Shown: positions 23,448 through 35,239 of the stretch, piece by piece
How the letters are laid out: each line of letters starts with the position of its first letter
How positions within the stretch are numbered: position 1 is the first letter of the stretch
DNA from: Megamerina dolium
Taxonomy: Eukaryota > Arthropoda > Insecta > Diptera > Megamerinidae
Direction: 5' to 3'
Assembly (NCBI GenBank): GCA_963854835.1
Contig: OY978526.1
Coordinates: 46,191,140-46,255,139, forward strand
Length of the DNA: 64,000 nucleotides
Made by a program: the position numbers and the translations under genes
The notes under the pieces: model-generated
Seen by the model: the letters and a program-made list of their open reading frames with translations, nothing else
Database searches by the model: none
What the model was told of the DNA's origin: nothing

Positions 23448-24690
23448 TCCAATTGTTTCGCTTGTTAAGCTTTTTATTTAGTAACAAATAATTGATTACC
23501 AAATTTTCAGTGAAAAAGTTTTAACTACTTTAAAATCACATACGTACGCGTGATTTTAAAGTAAGAATGCCGACTCAAATTCATCTCACAAGAATTAGGA
23601 TTTTACGTCGTTTATTTTGAACAAATCTACGGGCCACCATGCTTTACACCATGCATGTATATCATACACGTACATATGTTATCCACGCTCTTGTTTAGAA
23701 AGCGAATAGTGCTATATGAACGAGAGTTGTTGTTGTTGTAATTTGCTTACTTTAAATACGCTTCAACTGAATAAAAATGCGATTAGTTTTGTGTTGCAAC
23801 TCCAATTGGAGTAATCTTGATTATCGTAACAGTGACAGTGTCTGATCGTGTGTGTGTGTGTTGTGGTTGGTGATTTGTTAAAATGGTGAAATGTTTATAT
23901 GTCGTTTCCTGTGTCTATTGCAGTTCCATCTAGTCTAACTTGTCCTGTTCTGGTTTGATATTGGTTCTTTCAATCCTATCCAACCATCCATCCATCATTT
24001 CTTGAGCTACATGATTGTACTTGGCATATGCTGGCGTTCGTTCAAAAACAAATCAAAAAATTCATGAATACGAAATTCCCATTTAGTTGTTGGGTGAATG
24101 TAAATAGCTTTAATCTTCAATCTTTCCCAATTATGTCGCGAACATTGATAGCTGTGTACATTATGTGGTTTTCGAAATGATGTGTGATAAACAGGCAATC
24201 GCCAGAAATGCAGTGAATCGAATTCAATGAAACAAATGCCATAAGAGCCTTATTGCGCCAGTCGGAAAGAGCTTCTTATAAAAGATAACAAAAAAATTAC
24301 ATTCATTTCCTTTCGCTCAAATCGACTGGTGCATTTAGGTTCTTTTACGGCCTCTCTCGAAACAACAACTTGTAGAAATGGGCCTAAAATCAAGAAAAAG
24401 GCGAAACCAGCTGAAAAGGAGCACTATTAGCATACGGTTCCAAGAATGAAGCCATCGTTCTCAGCATTATTTAATTAGTGCAACTGTTTTGAAATGAATT
24501 TGCGTTATCTATTCAATTTCAATTTCATAAACGGTGAGCTAGCTATAGTTAACCGCTGAAGTACGATGTTTCGTTTTAGGAAACGTAAATGCGGAAGCCT
24601 TGGCCTTTTTCTGTGATGGTTGCGTAAAAACTACCGGAATACCGATTTACACCCTGTATACGAGAGATATATAACAAAAGTGGACTTACC
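23448..24690 (+). repeat. Tandem duplication of ~1.3 kb, first copy
   Basis: Homologous along its length to 24691-26105. Landmarks shared in order are a GTTAAGCTTT start, TTGCAACTCCAATTGGAGTA, GTGTCTGATCGTG, AACTTGTCCTGT, a CCATC run with CATTTCTTGAGCTACATGAT, ACATTATGTGGTTTTCGAAA, TTCCTTTCGCTCAAATCGAC, GAATGAAGCCATCGTTCTCA and AAAGTGGACTTAC at the end. This copy has a perfect 14-base hairpin at 23526-23563. It shows no conserved open frame against its partner and is probably non-coding. Confidence 0.75.
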
Positions 24691-26105
24691 GAATTGTTTA
24701 AGTTGTTAAGCTTTCCATTTACAACCAAAAATTGCTCAGACATTTTTTATAGAAATGTCATTGAATAGCAGTTTTAAGTATTATAAAATCACGCACCTCA
24801 CACAAACGTTAAGTAATGTAACGCTCAAAAACCGTGGTATCAACGAAATTTAAATGTTGCATGTGTTGCAACTCCAATTGGAGTAGTTATGTTTATTGTA
24901 ATAGTGATAGTGTCTGATCGTGCGTGTGATAAATTGTGATTTGTTAAAAAGTGAAATGTTTATATGTATTTTCCTGTATCTTTTCTAGTCTGACCTAACT
25001 TGTCCTGTGCAGGCTGTACATTAACCAATTTCAGTCCTATCCATCCATCCATCCATCCATCATTTCTTGAGCTACATGATTGTACCTGGCATACGCTAGC
25101 GTTCGTTCCAAAATGAAACGGAAAATTCATCAATACGAGAAGTTTGATAGCTGTGTACATTATGTGGTTTTCGAAATGATGTATGATAAAAAGACAAACG
25201 CCAGAATTTCAGTGAATTCAATGAATGATAAATTCAAAATATTAAACGACGAAACACGAGAAGGCTCTCATGAAAGCTCCAATTTGATTTTAACCGTGCG
25301 AGAGAAAAAAGTAAAAAATTGTAAAATGTGATGAGAGCGTAATTAGTCATGAGTTTGGAGATATGTGGGTGTATAATGTGCACATCCATGTGGACCCAAC
25401 AAAATTAATTACGTAATCATCAAAAAATTCGATATTGAGTGTCAAAATCAACTGAAGCTGTCTTGGGATACGATCTTAAACAAATAAAGCTGTATGAACT
25501 CATGTTTGTTATTTTGCCGGTGTATGTTTTTTGTTGTTGTTCGTTTTAATTTGTTTTCCTTTTTATTTTTTTTTCTTTACTTTTTGCCTCAAGGGCCTTT
25601 TTGCACCAGTCGGAAGGAGCTTCTTTTAAAAGAGAATAACCAAGAGAATAACATACATTTCCTTTCGCTCAAATCGACTAGTGCATTTAGGTTCTTTTAT
25701 GGCCTCTCTCGAACCAACAACTCGAAGAAAAGAAAAATGAAAAAGAAAGAAAGAAGCATCATTAGCATACGGTTCTAAGAATGAAGCCATCGTTCTCAGC
25801 ATTATTTTAATTAGTGCAACTGTTTTGAAATGTATAAAAATGAATTGAATTTGCATTGATTAACTATTCGATTTCAATTTCAATTTCATAAACAGTGAGA
25901 TAGCTATTGTTTATCGCTGAAGTACGATGTTTCGTTCTTGGAAACGTAAATGCGGAACCTCTGACCTTTTTCTGTGGCGGTGGTGTATATACAGCTCGGG
26001 GGTATGAGTATAAAGGTTGGTTAAAGTGAGTGCTGACAATACAGCATGCCTGGATCAACCGATATATACTCTGCACATGAAGAGATTTATAAAAATAGTG
26101 GACTT
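24691..26105 (+). repeat. Tandem duplication of ~1.4 kb, second copy
   Basis: Second copy of the unit above, starting at the GAATTGTTTAAGTTGTTAAGC that follows the end of copy 1. It differs from copy 1 mainly by about 300 extra bases at roughly 25250-25560, or a loss in copy 1. An 83-codon open frame (25080-25331) is not preserved in the first copy. Confidence 0.75.
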
Positions 26106-26507
26106 ACTATGCCTATCTGCCACAGAATAACAAAATTTTCGGTGTTAGTCTAAATTATTATAGTAATTCGATACCCGAAAAGCTTCTTTTTAAATGCATA
26201 AATATTTTCAGAATTGTTTATGCTTTCAGGCTTGACTTGACTTCACAAGTGTTCAGCTGGAAGTGCCAGTTTATTTATATCTCAAATATATATTTATAAT
26301 AGCGAGTTGATGGAATACAATACAATATGAAACATGATATGTTCTTAAAGTACGAGTAATGTGACAAATATATTAAGCATACAATGGCACACGACATGTT
26401 GCAAAACTCATGCCACATGCAGCAAAACACTTAATAATACAATATGGGCATTTCCATCGTAACCCATACAACATGCGTACGATTTTAAGACTAGTATTCT
26501 CGAAAGT

Positions 26508-26884
26508 GGGTGGGTTGGTGGGTGGGTGCCGTAGCTCAGTGGTTAGTGTGTTCGCCTTCTGATCTGTAGGTCGTGGTTCAATACCCGGCTGATGCATAAC
26601 AAATTTTATATCGAAAAGATTTTTCTTTCGAATGGTACCCACCTGTCGGCAAGCAATTGGAAATTCTTCCGACAGTAACAACTTGCCATGAAAAAGCTTC
26701 TAAAAAGAACTCTGTGACAAAGCTCAGAAAAAGTGATGTCACAAGTGTTCTGCCGTTCGGAACCGGCTAAAATAAGTAGGTCCATTCTAATACTGTCCAA
26801 AATTTAAGACGCACAACAGTAATACAAGAGAAGCTCGGCCAATGAGCACTTTGGGGCTTTAAGTGCCACATATTTATTTTTTTT
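26508..26884 (+). mobile_element. tRNA-derived SINE, copy 2
   Basis: The 5' head GGGTGCCGTAGCTCAGTGG continues with GTTAGTG (pol III A box) and, about 45 bases on, GGTCGTGGTTCAATACCC (B box), so it derives from a tRNA gene. A tRNA-unrelated body of about 300 bases follows, with GGTACCCACCTGTCGGCAAG, GCAATTGG-AATTCTTCCG, AACTCTGTGACAAAGCTC and CGGAACCGGCTAAAATAAGT. The 3' end has an AGC-CTT-GGGGCT hairpin, then TTTAAGTGCCACATA and (ATTT)n/T-rich sequence. It is flanked by a perfect 13-base target-site duplication TATTCTCGAAAGT at 26495-26507 and 26885-26897. It should be transcribed by RNA polymerase III and moved by a LINE in trans. No protein is encoded. Confidence 0.88.
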
Positions 26885-26899
26885 TATTCTCGAAAGTTT

Positions 26900-28255
26900 A
26901 TGTAAATAATGTAAAAAATCTGGAGATTATACTTATGTCTTAAAGGAAGACCTAATTGTATGATCCACCAAAATTGTCGACCCAATAACTAATTATGAAT
27001 TGCAGTGGTAAATGTGAGCGACAAAAAAAGGAAGTGATAGTAAATTGTAAAATTGTAAATTGTAAAAATTCCGCAAATTTTCTTATATTATTGTGCACTT
27101 TCTGTTTCTAGTTTTAAAATGATGAGAAAAGAGTAAAGTTTCGTAATAAAACCCACTTTACCGGAGAACTTTGTTTATTTCCAATTATATTTCGGTTAAA
27201 AAAGTATTTACTGTAACTTACGCGACAAAATTTCCGTTAAGTAAACTGGTAATCAAAAAGTGTAATTAAAGTATTAATTCTGCACAAGTTTCCAATAGAA
27301 ATCGAAGATTCGCGTGATATTTACATACACACGTGGTGTGGGCTATTTTGCTATACAGTTGAATATTCTTAGACCGGTAATTATAAAAAAAGTTTTGCTT
27401 ATATTTTCCTCCCTTACTGCCGAAACTGTTATAATCATAAGCCATTTGCTTCAGTGGTAATAATGTCATTTTTATTTGACGGTTGGACGCTGAATTCTTC
27501 GTATAAGTAAACATTTTTCATTAAATCCTCAACCTACTCATATTATAAGCTCGGAGTGGTTGATACAATTCGAGCACATTATTTTACCGCAATTGTCTCT
27601 ATCGAAATCGATCAGTTTGTCTTTTCTTGTTAAGCATGTTAGTATTATCCGTCAACAATTCTATTTTCTTCTGCCTATATTTCCGCATTATTCCAGTCTG
27701 TGTCTCCCCAAATCTCTGCACTTTCCATCATCTTTGCTTATATTAGATACCCATCGCTTCATTCATTACTTACCTTTGTTTTCTTCTTACCTCTTTTTCA
27801 TCTATTCATATAAAATATTAAAACATTAAAATTGTTACTGAGTTTTTTTATGTTCCAAAATACCCTTACTGTAACTCACACGACAAATTTCAACAGCACT
27901 AATATTGAAAAAAAATCATTTATAATTGCTTTCGCTGTTCTTAGATCTTTTAATTAGAGAATCTTTTGTACTGCTAGTCAAAAATGTAATATTTTCATAA
28001 CTTACGCGACATAAATATATTTTCAAAAACAAAATCATAAATCTATAGTTATTTGAGATAAAAGCGCTCTCTTCCCACAGTGAAATGTTTGCTTAAAACC
28101 TTCTTCTTTATATTTATGTGAATACGCAAAGTGTTGAATTGATGTACTGTAATATAAAACTCGCGAATTTGGAAAATAGATAAAAACATGATTAGAATTC
28201 GAACCAGGGAAAAATATTGTTATTTTAAATTATTTGTTTATTATAAATTTCCGAA
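26900..28255. other. AT-rich DNA, no gene seen
   Basis: No gene. A short motif, TAACTTACGCGACA or a close variant, recurs at about 27214, 27872 and 27997. Confidence 0.4.
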
Positions 28256-28259
28256 AATA

Positions 28260-28745
28260 TTTTAGACAAAAGTTCATATTTCCGTATTTTGTTTCAAATT
28301 TTTATTAATTTTGTTATATTTTGAAGACAGTTCTAATTTCATTCTGCTCATATAGACATTATTTTTACTTTAGAAAAATTATACTTTATTTAACCTACAA
28401 TTGCTAAAATTTCATAAAAATTATAGTATCGTATGAAATAATTACCAATAATCCATTGTTCTATATACATTAGAATTGATTTACTTATATATGATACGAG
28501 ATAACGTGTTTACAGATATGTTGCTATATACTTGTGTATGAAGCTAGTTATATCGTTGAAATTCATATACTTATGTAAAAGCTTGTAGGAGTATGTAAAC
28601 CTGTGAACCAGATGACTGCAGGTGTAATTAATATTGCTTATTCAAGTGTAACTTATTAAAATTTTGTGCAGTTGGTTGGTTGGTTGACTCTATCGTGTTG
28701 TATTTACAACATTATCATTATTATTATTATTTTTTCTATTAGAAA
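28260..28745 (+). repeat. Dispersed duplicate, copy 2 (partner 19845-20345)
   Basis: Direct-orientation partner of 19845-20345. Shared blocks include ATCGTATGAAATAATT-CCAATAAT, GTAATTAATATTGCTTATTC and GTTGGTTGGTTGACT-TATCG. It ends where decayed retrotransposon sequence begins. Confidence 0.65.
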
Positions 28746-28749
28746 TCCC

Positions 28750-28960
28750 ATTCTTTGACAGGATACTCTTTGTTTCCACCGAAGATTGGATGGATCAAGT
28801 GGATGGTTGAAGAGCGTCTATCCATTTGCTCTATATGACCGAGTCAGCGCAGCCGATGTACCTTGATGCGGATAAATATATCAATATCCACCTACAGCTC
28901 ATGGAGCTCATGACTGTACCTTTTTCGGTACTTGCCGACAACGTGGGTAAGTATGTAAGT
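28750..28960 (-). pseudogene. RTE-like retrotransposon fragment, different subfamily
   Basis: The arrangement of the tail region (a stretch comparable to GHVERIEEHAS of the next copy, seen here on the minus strand as RSYRANG with stops) suggests a decayed RTE C-terminal region. It diverges clearly from the copy starting at 29380. Evidence is weak. Confidence 0.35.
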
Positions 28961-28974
28961 ACAGTGGCTGTCAT

Positions 28975-29240
28975 ATGGCGCACTTAGGCCAATTATGACC
29001 TAAGAATTGCCTTTGTTAATTTCAGTAATGGTGTTAAGAGCGTCGATTCCGAACGTGTTAAGCTCTCTCCTGTACAGAGCCAAGCACCCACACAGAAGAT
29101 ATTCGGTGGCTTCTTCCTCTTAACAGCTTCTACAATAATCTTAACGCGTTGCCCATAGTCTGTTAGCGTGCCTACTAATAAGGCAATGACCTATTCGAAT
29201 TCTAATTATTCTTCTAGTACCCAGCCTATAGAATTTCAAA
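28975..29240 (-). pseudogene. LOA/R1-like retrotransposon C-terminal fragment
   Basis: On the minus strand near 29020-29130 the sequence reads EEATEYLLCGCLALYRRELN followed by TFGIDALNTI. This is the cysteine-histidine-type C-terminal segment that follows RNase H in LOA/R1 elements; the element at 37637-41393 has EEAETAAHIVCQCPALASRR at the same place. A flanking piece (ALLVGTLTDYGQRV) lies in another frame. It is truncated at both ends. Confidence 0.55.
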
Positions 29241-29382
29241 AGTAGCTTAGCTCTACGAATAAGCTACATTCCGGCCAAGTTAACCTACTGGTTAGACAGG
29301 TTGACGTCTTTAGCCAACGTCTACTAGCAACATAGATTATGTCTATTAACAATTTATAAGCTGACAACGGCCTCATATATAC

Positions 29383-31745
29383 TTACTTACTTATGTGGCC
29401 ATAACAACCGAATATCGATTTACACCGAATATAACATGCTTCGCCAGCCATCTCTGTTCTTCGCTAGCTGGCGCCAGTTAGAAATTCCAAGCGCTGTCAG
29501 GTTCTCCAGTACTTGGTCCTTCCACGGTAGGTTGGGTCTGCCTCTTCTGCGTCGTCCTTCAGCAGGTTCCGAATATAACACCTTCTTATTCGAAGCGTGT
29601 TCTTCAATTCGCTCGACATGACCTAGCAGCACAGCCACTGAATTTTAATGCGCTTCACTATGTGGGTATCAGCTTACAGCTACAGCTACAGCTATACAGC
29701 TCATGGTTGTGCCTTATTCGATACTCGCCACCTACGCAAATAGGTCCAAAGATCTTGCGTAGGAGTTTTCTCTCGAAAACTCCGAGCATTCTCACATCTA
29801 AGGTGGAAATTGTATAAGCTGCGGCGCCTTATGTAAAGACAGGGATGATGATAGACTTGTAGAGTATGCTTTTCGTTGCTCGAGAGAGGGCTTGACTTCT
29901 CAATTGCTTACTTTACCCAAAGTAGCACCTGTTTACAAGAGTGATCCTTCACAATATCTCCAGGCTGACGTCATTACTGGTGTTAATGATGGTTCCAAGA
30001 TACACAAAGTCCTTCACTACTTCAAAAGCGTAGTTGTCAACAATTATGTGATGTCCACGACGCCGGGACTCTTTGTTTGTTAACATTAGATACTTCGTCT
30101 TTCCCTCGTTCACCGTAAGATTCATTCGACGCGTCTCTCTTTACTACTCTCAGAATGCTGCACTGACTGCTCGCGTGTTCATGCCGATTATGTCAATATC
30201 GTCGGCATACGCCAACAGCGTGACACTTTTGTTGAAGATAGTGCCTTTATGTCGTAGATCAGCAGCTCCTAATATTTTCTTCATAATAAGAATGAAGAAG
30301 TTGTACGATAACGAATAGGACCTTGTATGCGATGCTCAGGAGACATATTGCACGGTAGTTGGCGCAAATTGTGGGGTCTGTTTTTTTATGTACGGGACAG
30401 AGAACAGTGAGCCTCCAATCATCAGGCATGCTTTCATCCGACCATATTCTGCTTATGAGCTGGTGCATGCAGGCGAGCAGCTCATCGCCTGCGGTCTTAA
30501 ACAATTCGGCAGGCAGGCCATCAGCACCTGCAGCTTTGTTGTTCTTCAGCCTTAAAATGGCCGTTTTAACGTCGTCATAGTCGGGTGGTGTAACATCAAC
30601 ACCATCATCTGTAATTGGGATTATCGAGCAATCTACTCTACTGGTGGAATTGTTCGTAGGATCGCCATGCAGTAACGTGGATATGTGTTCCCTCCATAGG
30701 CTAAGTACACTCTGGACATCTGTAACCAGATTCCCATTTCATCACGACAAGAAGAGGCTCCGGGATTTAAACCGCCACTCAGGCGATTGATCTTTTCGAA
30801 GAATTTTCGGGTCTCATTCTTGTCGGTGCACATCTCTATCTCCTATTTTCCGACAGTTGGACCAAAGGTACCTTCCTTGCCCACCCTGGCATTAAAGTCG
30901 CCAAGCACGATTTTGATATCGTGGCGGTGGGCAGCGCTCATAAGCTTCTTCGAGGCGCTGAAAGAAGCTCTCCTTGGTCACATGGTCCTTCTCATCCGTC
31001 GGAGTGTAGGCACATATAAGGCTGATACTGAAGAATTTTGCCTTGATGCGCATTGTGGCCAGCCGCTCATTCACAGGCGTGAAATGTGAGACGAGGTGTC
31101 GTAGTCTCTTGCTGACCAAAAGTCCACATCCTAGTTCGTGCCATACAGCATGGCAACTATAGTATATATCACAGAACACTCTTTTGGAGCAGCCCTGTCC
31201 CATCCATCGCATTTCCTGCAGAGCGGTGATGTCAGCTCTGTATTTTTCGTGGACATCAACCAGCTGGATAGAGGCATAGAGGCATCCTTATAAAGGGACC
31301 GGACATTCCAGGTGCATATCCGTAAATCGTGGTCCTTCTTTCGTTTGCGGGGGTCATCAACAAAAGCGGTAGTCCTTATCCGAGGCACTGTTGTGTTCTT
31401 CACTGGGGGGATTTTTTATGTGGCGGGTCCCAAACCCAACCGAGGAGATTTTCACCACTCACTTCAGCCGCCTCCCAGCGGGTGCCAGGAGGACGTTTCC
31501 ATGTGGTCACCATGTGGAGGACCCCTATTAATAATGAAGGCGCCATCACATAGTAAGCAGAGCAAGCTACATGACTACCCCTCATTAACAAATAAAAGTG
31601 TCATCACATAGCGGTCAGAACAAACTACATGACAGCCAGTGAGTTGACTTGCGATGAGTTCAACAAGGATTGCGCTAGCCCCACCTGGTTGAAGCAGTTA
31701 GACACGTTATCTTTCGAAAACACTACCAGACCACCCCCATACACA
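29383..31745 (-). pseudogene. RTE-like non-LTR retrotransposon with internal deletion (copy 2)
   Basis: Read on the minus strand, the element begins near 31745. The endonuclease begins with DLRICTWNVRSLYKDAS near 31305-31345 and continues AAPKECSVIYTIVAMLYGTN, ELGCGLLVSKRLRHLVSHF and ICAYTPTDEKDHVTKESFFQ (about 30990-31140). After a divergent stretch the RT follows: KTAGDELLACMHQLISRIW, PDDWRLTVLCPVHKKTDPTI and CANYRAICLLSIAYKVL (30350-30504), then the catalytic AYADDIDIIG at 30180-30212. The tail has GRRRRGRPNLPWKDQ and GISNWRQLAKNRDGWR (29430-29590). The 3' end is GGCCACATAAGTAAGTAAGT. About 345 bases of RT between CLLS-YKVL and YADD are deleted relative to copy 1, and several frameshifts are present. 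Inactive. Confidence 0.8.
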
Positions 31746-31749
31746 TATA

Positions 31750-32000
31750 GCGTGAACAAAAATAATAAGCGTGATATTTTTTTTTGAGGTTTTAACGTTG
31801 CTTTGTTGACTTTTCTGTCAGAAAAGACGTAGAGATTTAGTTGGCCAACACTCCACTTGAGGTTAAAACGCCATGAATGATTTATTTATTTCTAGTTTTC
31901 TACTGTTGTATGTTGTGAATAAATGTTTATTGTGAATGCATCGACTTTAGTTATGTAATGTTTGGGGTGAGTTGATTTATGGTTTATATTGCTGGTTGCG
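31750..32000 (-). other. Probable 3' UTR of the I-like element and junction
   Basis: Lies between the end of the I-like ORF2 and the RTE copy. No coding signal. The exact 3' terminus, expected as TAA-type repeats, was not resolved. Confidence 0.4.
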
Positions 32001-35000
32001 CTTCCTTTAGGAAATTGTATAGTATTGTGTAGTGGTTCGTGTTATGTATTTGCATAAATTTTGCTATCGTTTTAGCTCGAAGGAGTTCTACATATTTAGC
32101 TCTGGTTGGACTTAGTTTGGCGCAGTCGAAGATAACGTGGTCTATTGCTTCGATAGTGTTGCAGTGCAGTTTGCATTGCAGTTTGCAATTTGTGCAGTAT
32201 CTCTTTGCAAAACCCGTGTCCTGTTAGTATACGATTGATTCTTTTTATATTTGTTGCGCTTTTGTTTTTTCCATATTTATTGTTAAACCATGGTTTAGTT
32301 GACAGGCTCGGGAACATTTGGAAGTATATTTTTCCCTTTGTTTGGCTTAATATGTTGTATTCGTTTTGTCAGCTGCTGTTGATGAATTTTAAAAGTTTGT
32401 TGATGACGTCTTTTATTGTGTATTTCACAAGAATTCTGAGGCCGGTTTCGTTCGCCGTCTTGTCTGCTTTGTCCGCTACCTCATTGGGGGTGATATTGCA
32501 GTGGCTAGGTATGTGGTGTATTTGTATTATTTGTAAGTTATGGTTGCTATTTATTTTTTTAAGGATGCCGATTACCATTGAGTTGTTTTCAATGTTGTTT
32601 TTTAATGCCAATGCGCCTCTTAAGCTGTCTGTAGCGATTGCCACTTTCGAATAGTTGTTGTCTGTCGCATAATCTATTGCTTTGTCAATCGCTATAAGCT
32701 CCGCTGTCATGGAGCTTAGTTTGTTGTTGGTGTAGTAGCTTTTCGTGACGTTTGACGTTTCATGGTGGAATGCCGCTCCTGTGTAGTTATTTCTAATCGA
32801 GCCGTCAGTGAATATAACTTCGAAATTGTCTGTGTTTAGTTTGTGTATTTTTTCCTTGTATATTTGGGATATTTCCTCTTGAGTTGCCTCACATTTTTTG
32901 ATATTTTTCCGGAAAAATTTTAAATGGAATTCGATTTTATCGTCCGGGTATTTGTTGTACTCTTCTATTGTGTTTATGTTATTGAATATGTTTTTGAATT
33001 TGGAGTATATTTTGGTGTAGCTGGTTTTTGTGTCTATGCTAGTTCTTAGTATCTTTGTAGCTGGTAGTTGGAATGCGAAGCATTTTGCGAGTTCTTTGGC
33101 AGTGATGAATTGGAAGCGCAGATGCGGAGGTAATTCGGCTGCCAGATGGTATGCTACATATGTTGGTGTTGATTTTATGAGTCCTAGGCACCTTCTTATT
33201 AAATTGTTGTTACAGGTGGCTAGTTTTCTGTGCGCATCTTTGCTGATGTTGCTGAACGATGAAGCTGCATAGTCCAATTTTGACCTCAGGAATGCCCTGT
33301 ATAAGTTAAGTCCTTTAGATGGGTGGATTCCGTCTTTGCATCTGTTTATGGCCTGTAGGAAATAACAGGTTTTATTGACTTTATTGAATATGTGGTTTGT
33401 GTGTTCCTTCGATGAGTTGTTCGTTGAAATGATTCTTCCGAAGTATTTTATTTTTTTTACTTGGGTTATTGGGGTGTTGTTGATTATTATAGTAAGATCT
33501 TTCGGTTGATTGTTAAAATGTGTTGTGCTTGATTTTAGAGGATTCAGTTGGAGATTTATTTCTTTGCATATTGTTTGGAGTTCAGTTAGTTTTAATTGCA
33601 GCGTAGTCTGTGCTTCTTCAAATTTGTGTTTGTGGCACGTTATGAAAAAATCATCCGCAAATTGAAAGATTTCGCAAGATTCGTCGTTGAGCTCGTGTAT
33701 TTTTGCCGTGTATATGTTGAACAGTATGGGACTTAGTCCACTGCCTTGACATAGGCCCTGATTGGTTGTTATTTGTTGTGTGCCCATTGTTAATATTCTT
33801 TCGCTTAGGTATGAGTTAATCCAGTTTGTGATTTTACTCTCCATGGAGTTGTTTTTCAGGGTTTGTATTGGGGATTCGAATACTTTGCTGATGTCCACGC
33901 ATGCTGCTACCACTTGTTGCTTTTTTAATAGCCAGTACTGTATGGTATTTATGAGATCGTTAATGCAGTTTGCTGTTGACCTATTTTTACTGAAGGCATA
34001 TAATCTATCTGGAATTAGTTTGTTTTTGTGTACGTGCAGGTTAATGTTATCTTGATTGTAGTTTTCTAGTATTTTTAGGCCTACTGATAGTAGGTTGATC
34101 GGTCTGTGGTTGTTTAGTATTGCTGGGTCCTTGTTGGGTTTTGGAATTGGCACTATTTTTATAAATCGTCATTCTTGTGGTATAGTATTTGTTTCCCATA
34201 GTTTTTTAATGCTGTTATATAACGCCTGCTTGTTGATGTCTGATAGGTTTTGGATCATGTTGTAGGATATGTTGGTGTATCCATTGGCTGACTTGGGAAT
34301 CCTGCTATTAGTGAAGTCCTGAAAGTTTTTGTAAGTGAAGTTTGTTAAATCGGTGGATGCTATACTTCTTCCAATGCTGTTGGTTGTGTTATTCGTGGTG
34401 TTGCGGTTGTGGTTGCTTGCAATGGCTTTCAGATAGCTTTGTTTCTGTTGGTCAGTGAATGTGTTTACTACTTTTTTTTTCTTGCTTGTGTTTTTTCAGG
34501 TTGTTTATTTGGTGCCAGTAATCTTTAATGTTGGTTGTCTTCGATAGGTCATAGGATTTTTCTGTGTAGTATTTTTCTTTTCTTGGCTTGTTGATTACTG
34601 TGTTTAATGTTATTAAAGTTGGAAAATGGTTACTATTCGTGATTCATGTTTTTGATATTTGCCAGTTGATGTGATCTGAGTGGTTGTTTGTGAATGTTAC
34701 ATCTATAGCTGAGGGCGTGTTGTGAGGTGGTATGTATGTTGCGTTTCCGTTGTTTAGACATTTGAAGTTATAGCTCATAGCTATGTTTTCAAGGTGCGCT
34801 CCCTTTGTGTCGGTTCGCTTGTTTCCCCATATTGTTGATTTTGCGTTAAGATCTCCTGTTATTATTGTTTTGATTTTTTGTGTGTTGGCCCAGAGGAATA
34901 TCCTATCCATTTTTGCGCTGAAGTCGCTACAGTCTATAGTTGGTGTTAAGTGTTGTGAATCCTATAGCTTCTGCATCATTTAGGAGGTTTAATATATTGT

Positions 35001-35225
35001 ATTTTATGGTTTTTCTTATGTATGCTCCTACGCCTCCGTATCCGTCCGATCTGGACTTGTGGGTGAAGTTGTAGTGCTTTATGCTTGTGCATGCATTGTC
35101 CGTTATCCACGTTTCGCATAGTATTGCGATGTCTATATTGTTGTTGTCGAGATATATTTCTAGTAACTCTTTGTTGCCAGTTTTTTTTTTGAGGTTTTGG
35201 ATGTTATATTGTAAAATTTTAATTT
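32001..35225 (-). pseudogene. I-clade retrotransposon ORF2 (EN-RT-RNase H), mutated
   Basis: The coding strand is A-rich. The endonuclease starts KILQYNIQNL near 35215. After a frameshift it continues with ETWITDNACTS, KSRSDGYGGVGAYIRK and ITGDLNAKSTIWGN (34800-34860). The RT runs in an open frame from 34153: VPIPKPNKDP, NNHRPINLLSVGLKILE, LCQGSGLSPILFNIY, and the catalytic FQFADDFFI at about 33650-33670. RNase H follows, with VIFTDGSIRNNYTGAAFH near 32790-32820, SSMTAELIAIDKAIDYA and KVAIATDSLRGAL. The C-terminus continues in a shifted frame as DHVIFDCAKLSPTRAKYVEL and ends near 32001. Defects include a TGA at about 34170 just upstream of VPIPKP (probably a former Trp), frameshifts near 35180 and 32150, and a short duplication at 32155-32185. 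RT plus RNase H together with a three-knuckle Gag fits the I clade. Confidence 0.85.
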
Positions 35226-35239
35226 GCTTGATTACCTGA

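Noticed and set aside
24990..25070. CATC/CCATC repeats taken as a regulated satellite or CRISPR-like array
   Set aside because: Just a short simple repeat inside a tandem duplication; there are no spacers.
25080..25331. 83-codon open frame
   Set aside because: Not preserved in the homologous first unit at 23448-24690 and without recognisable content.
26520..26600. tRNA gene call
   Set aside because: The A and B boxes are tRNA-like, but the stems are not maintained and the sequence continues into a SINE body with target duplications.
32190..34055. Plus-strand open frames of 80-154 codons
   Set aside because: They lie antisense to the I-clade RT/RNase H region, which has recognisable domains on the minus strand.
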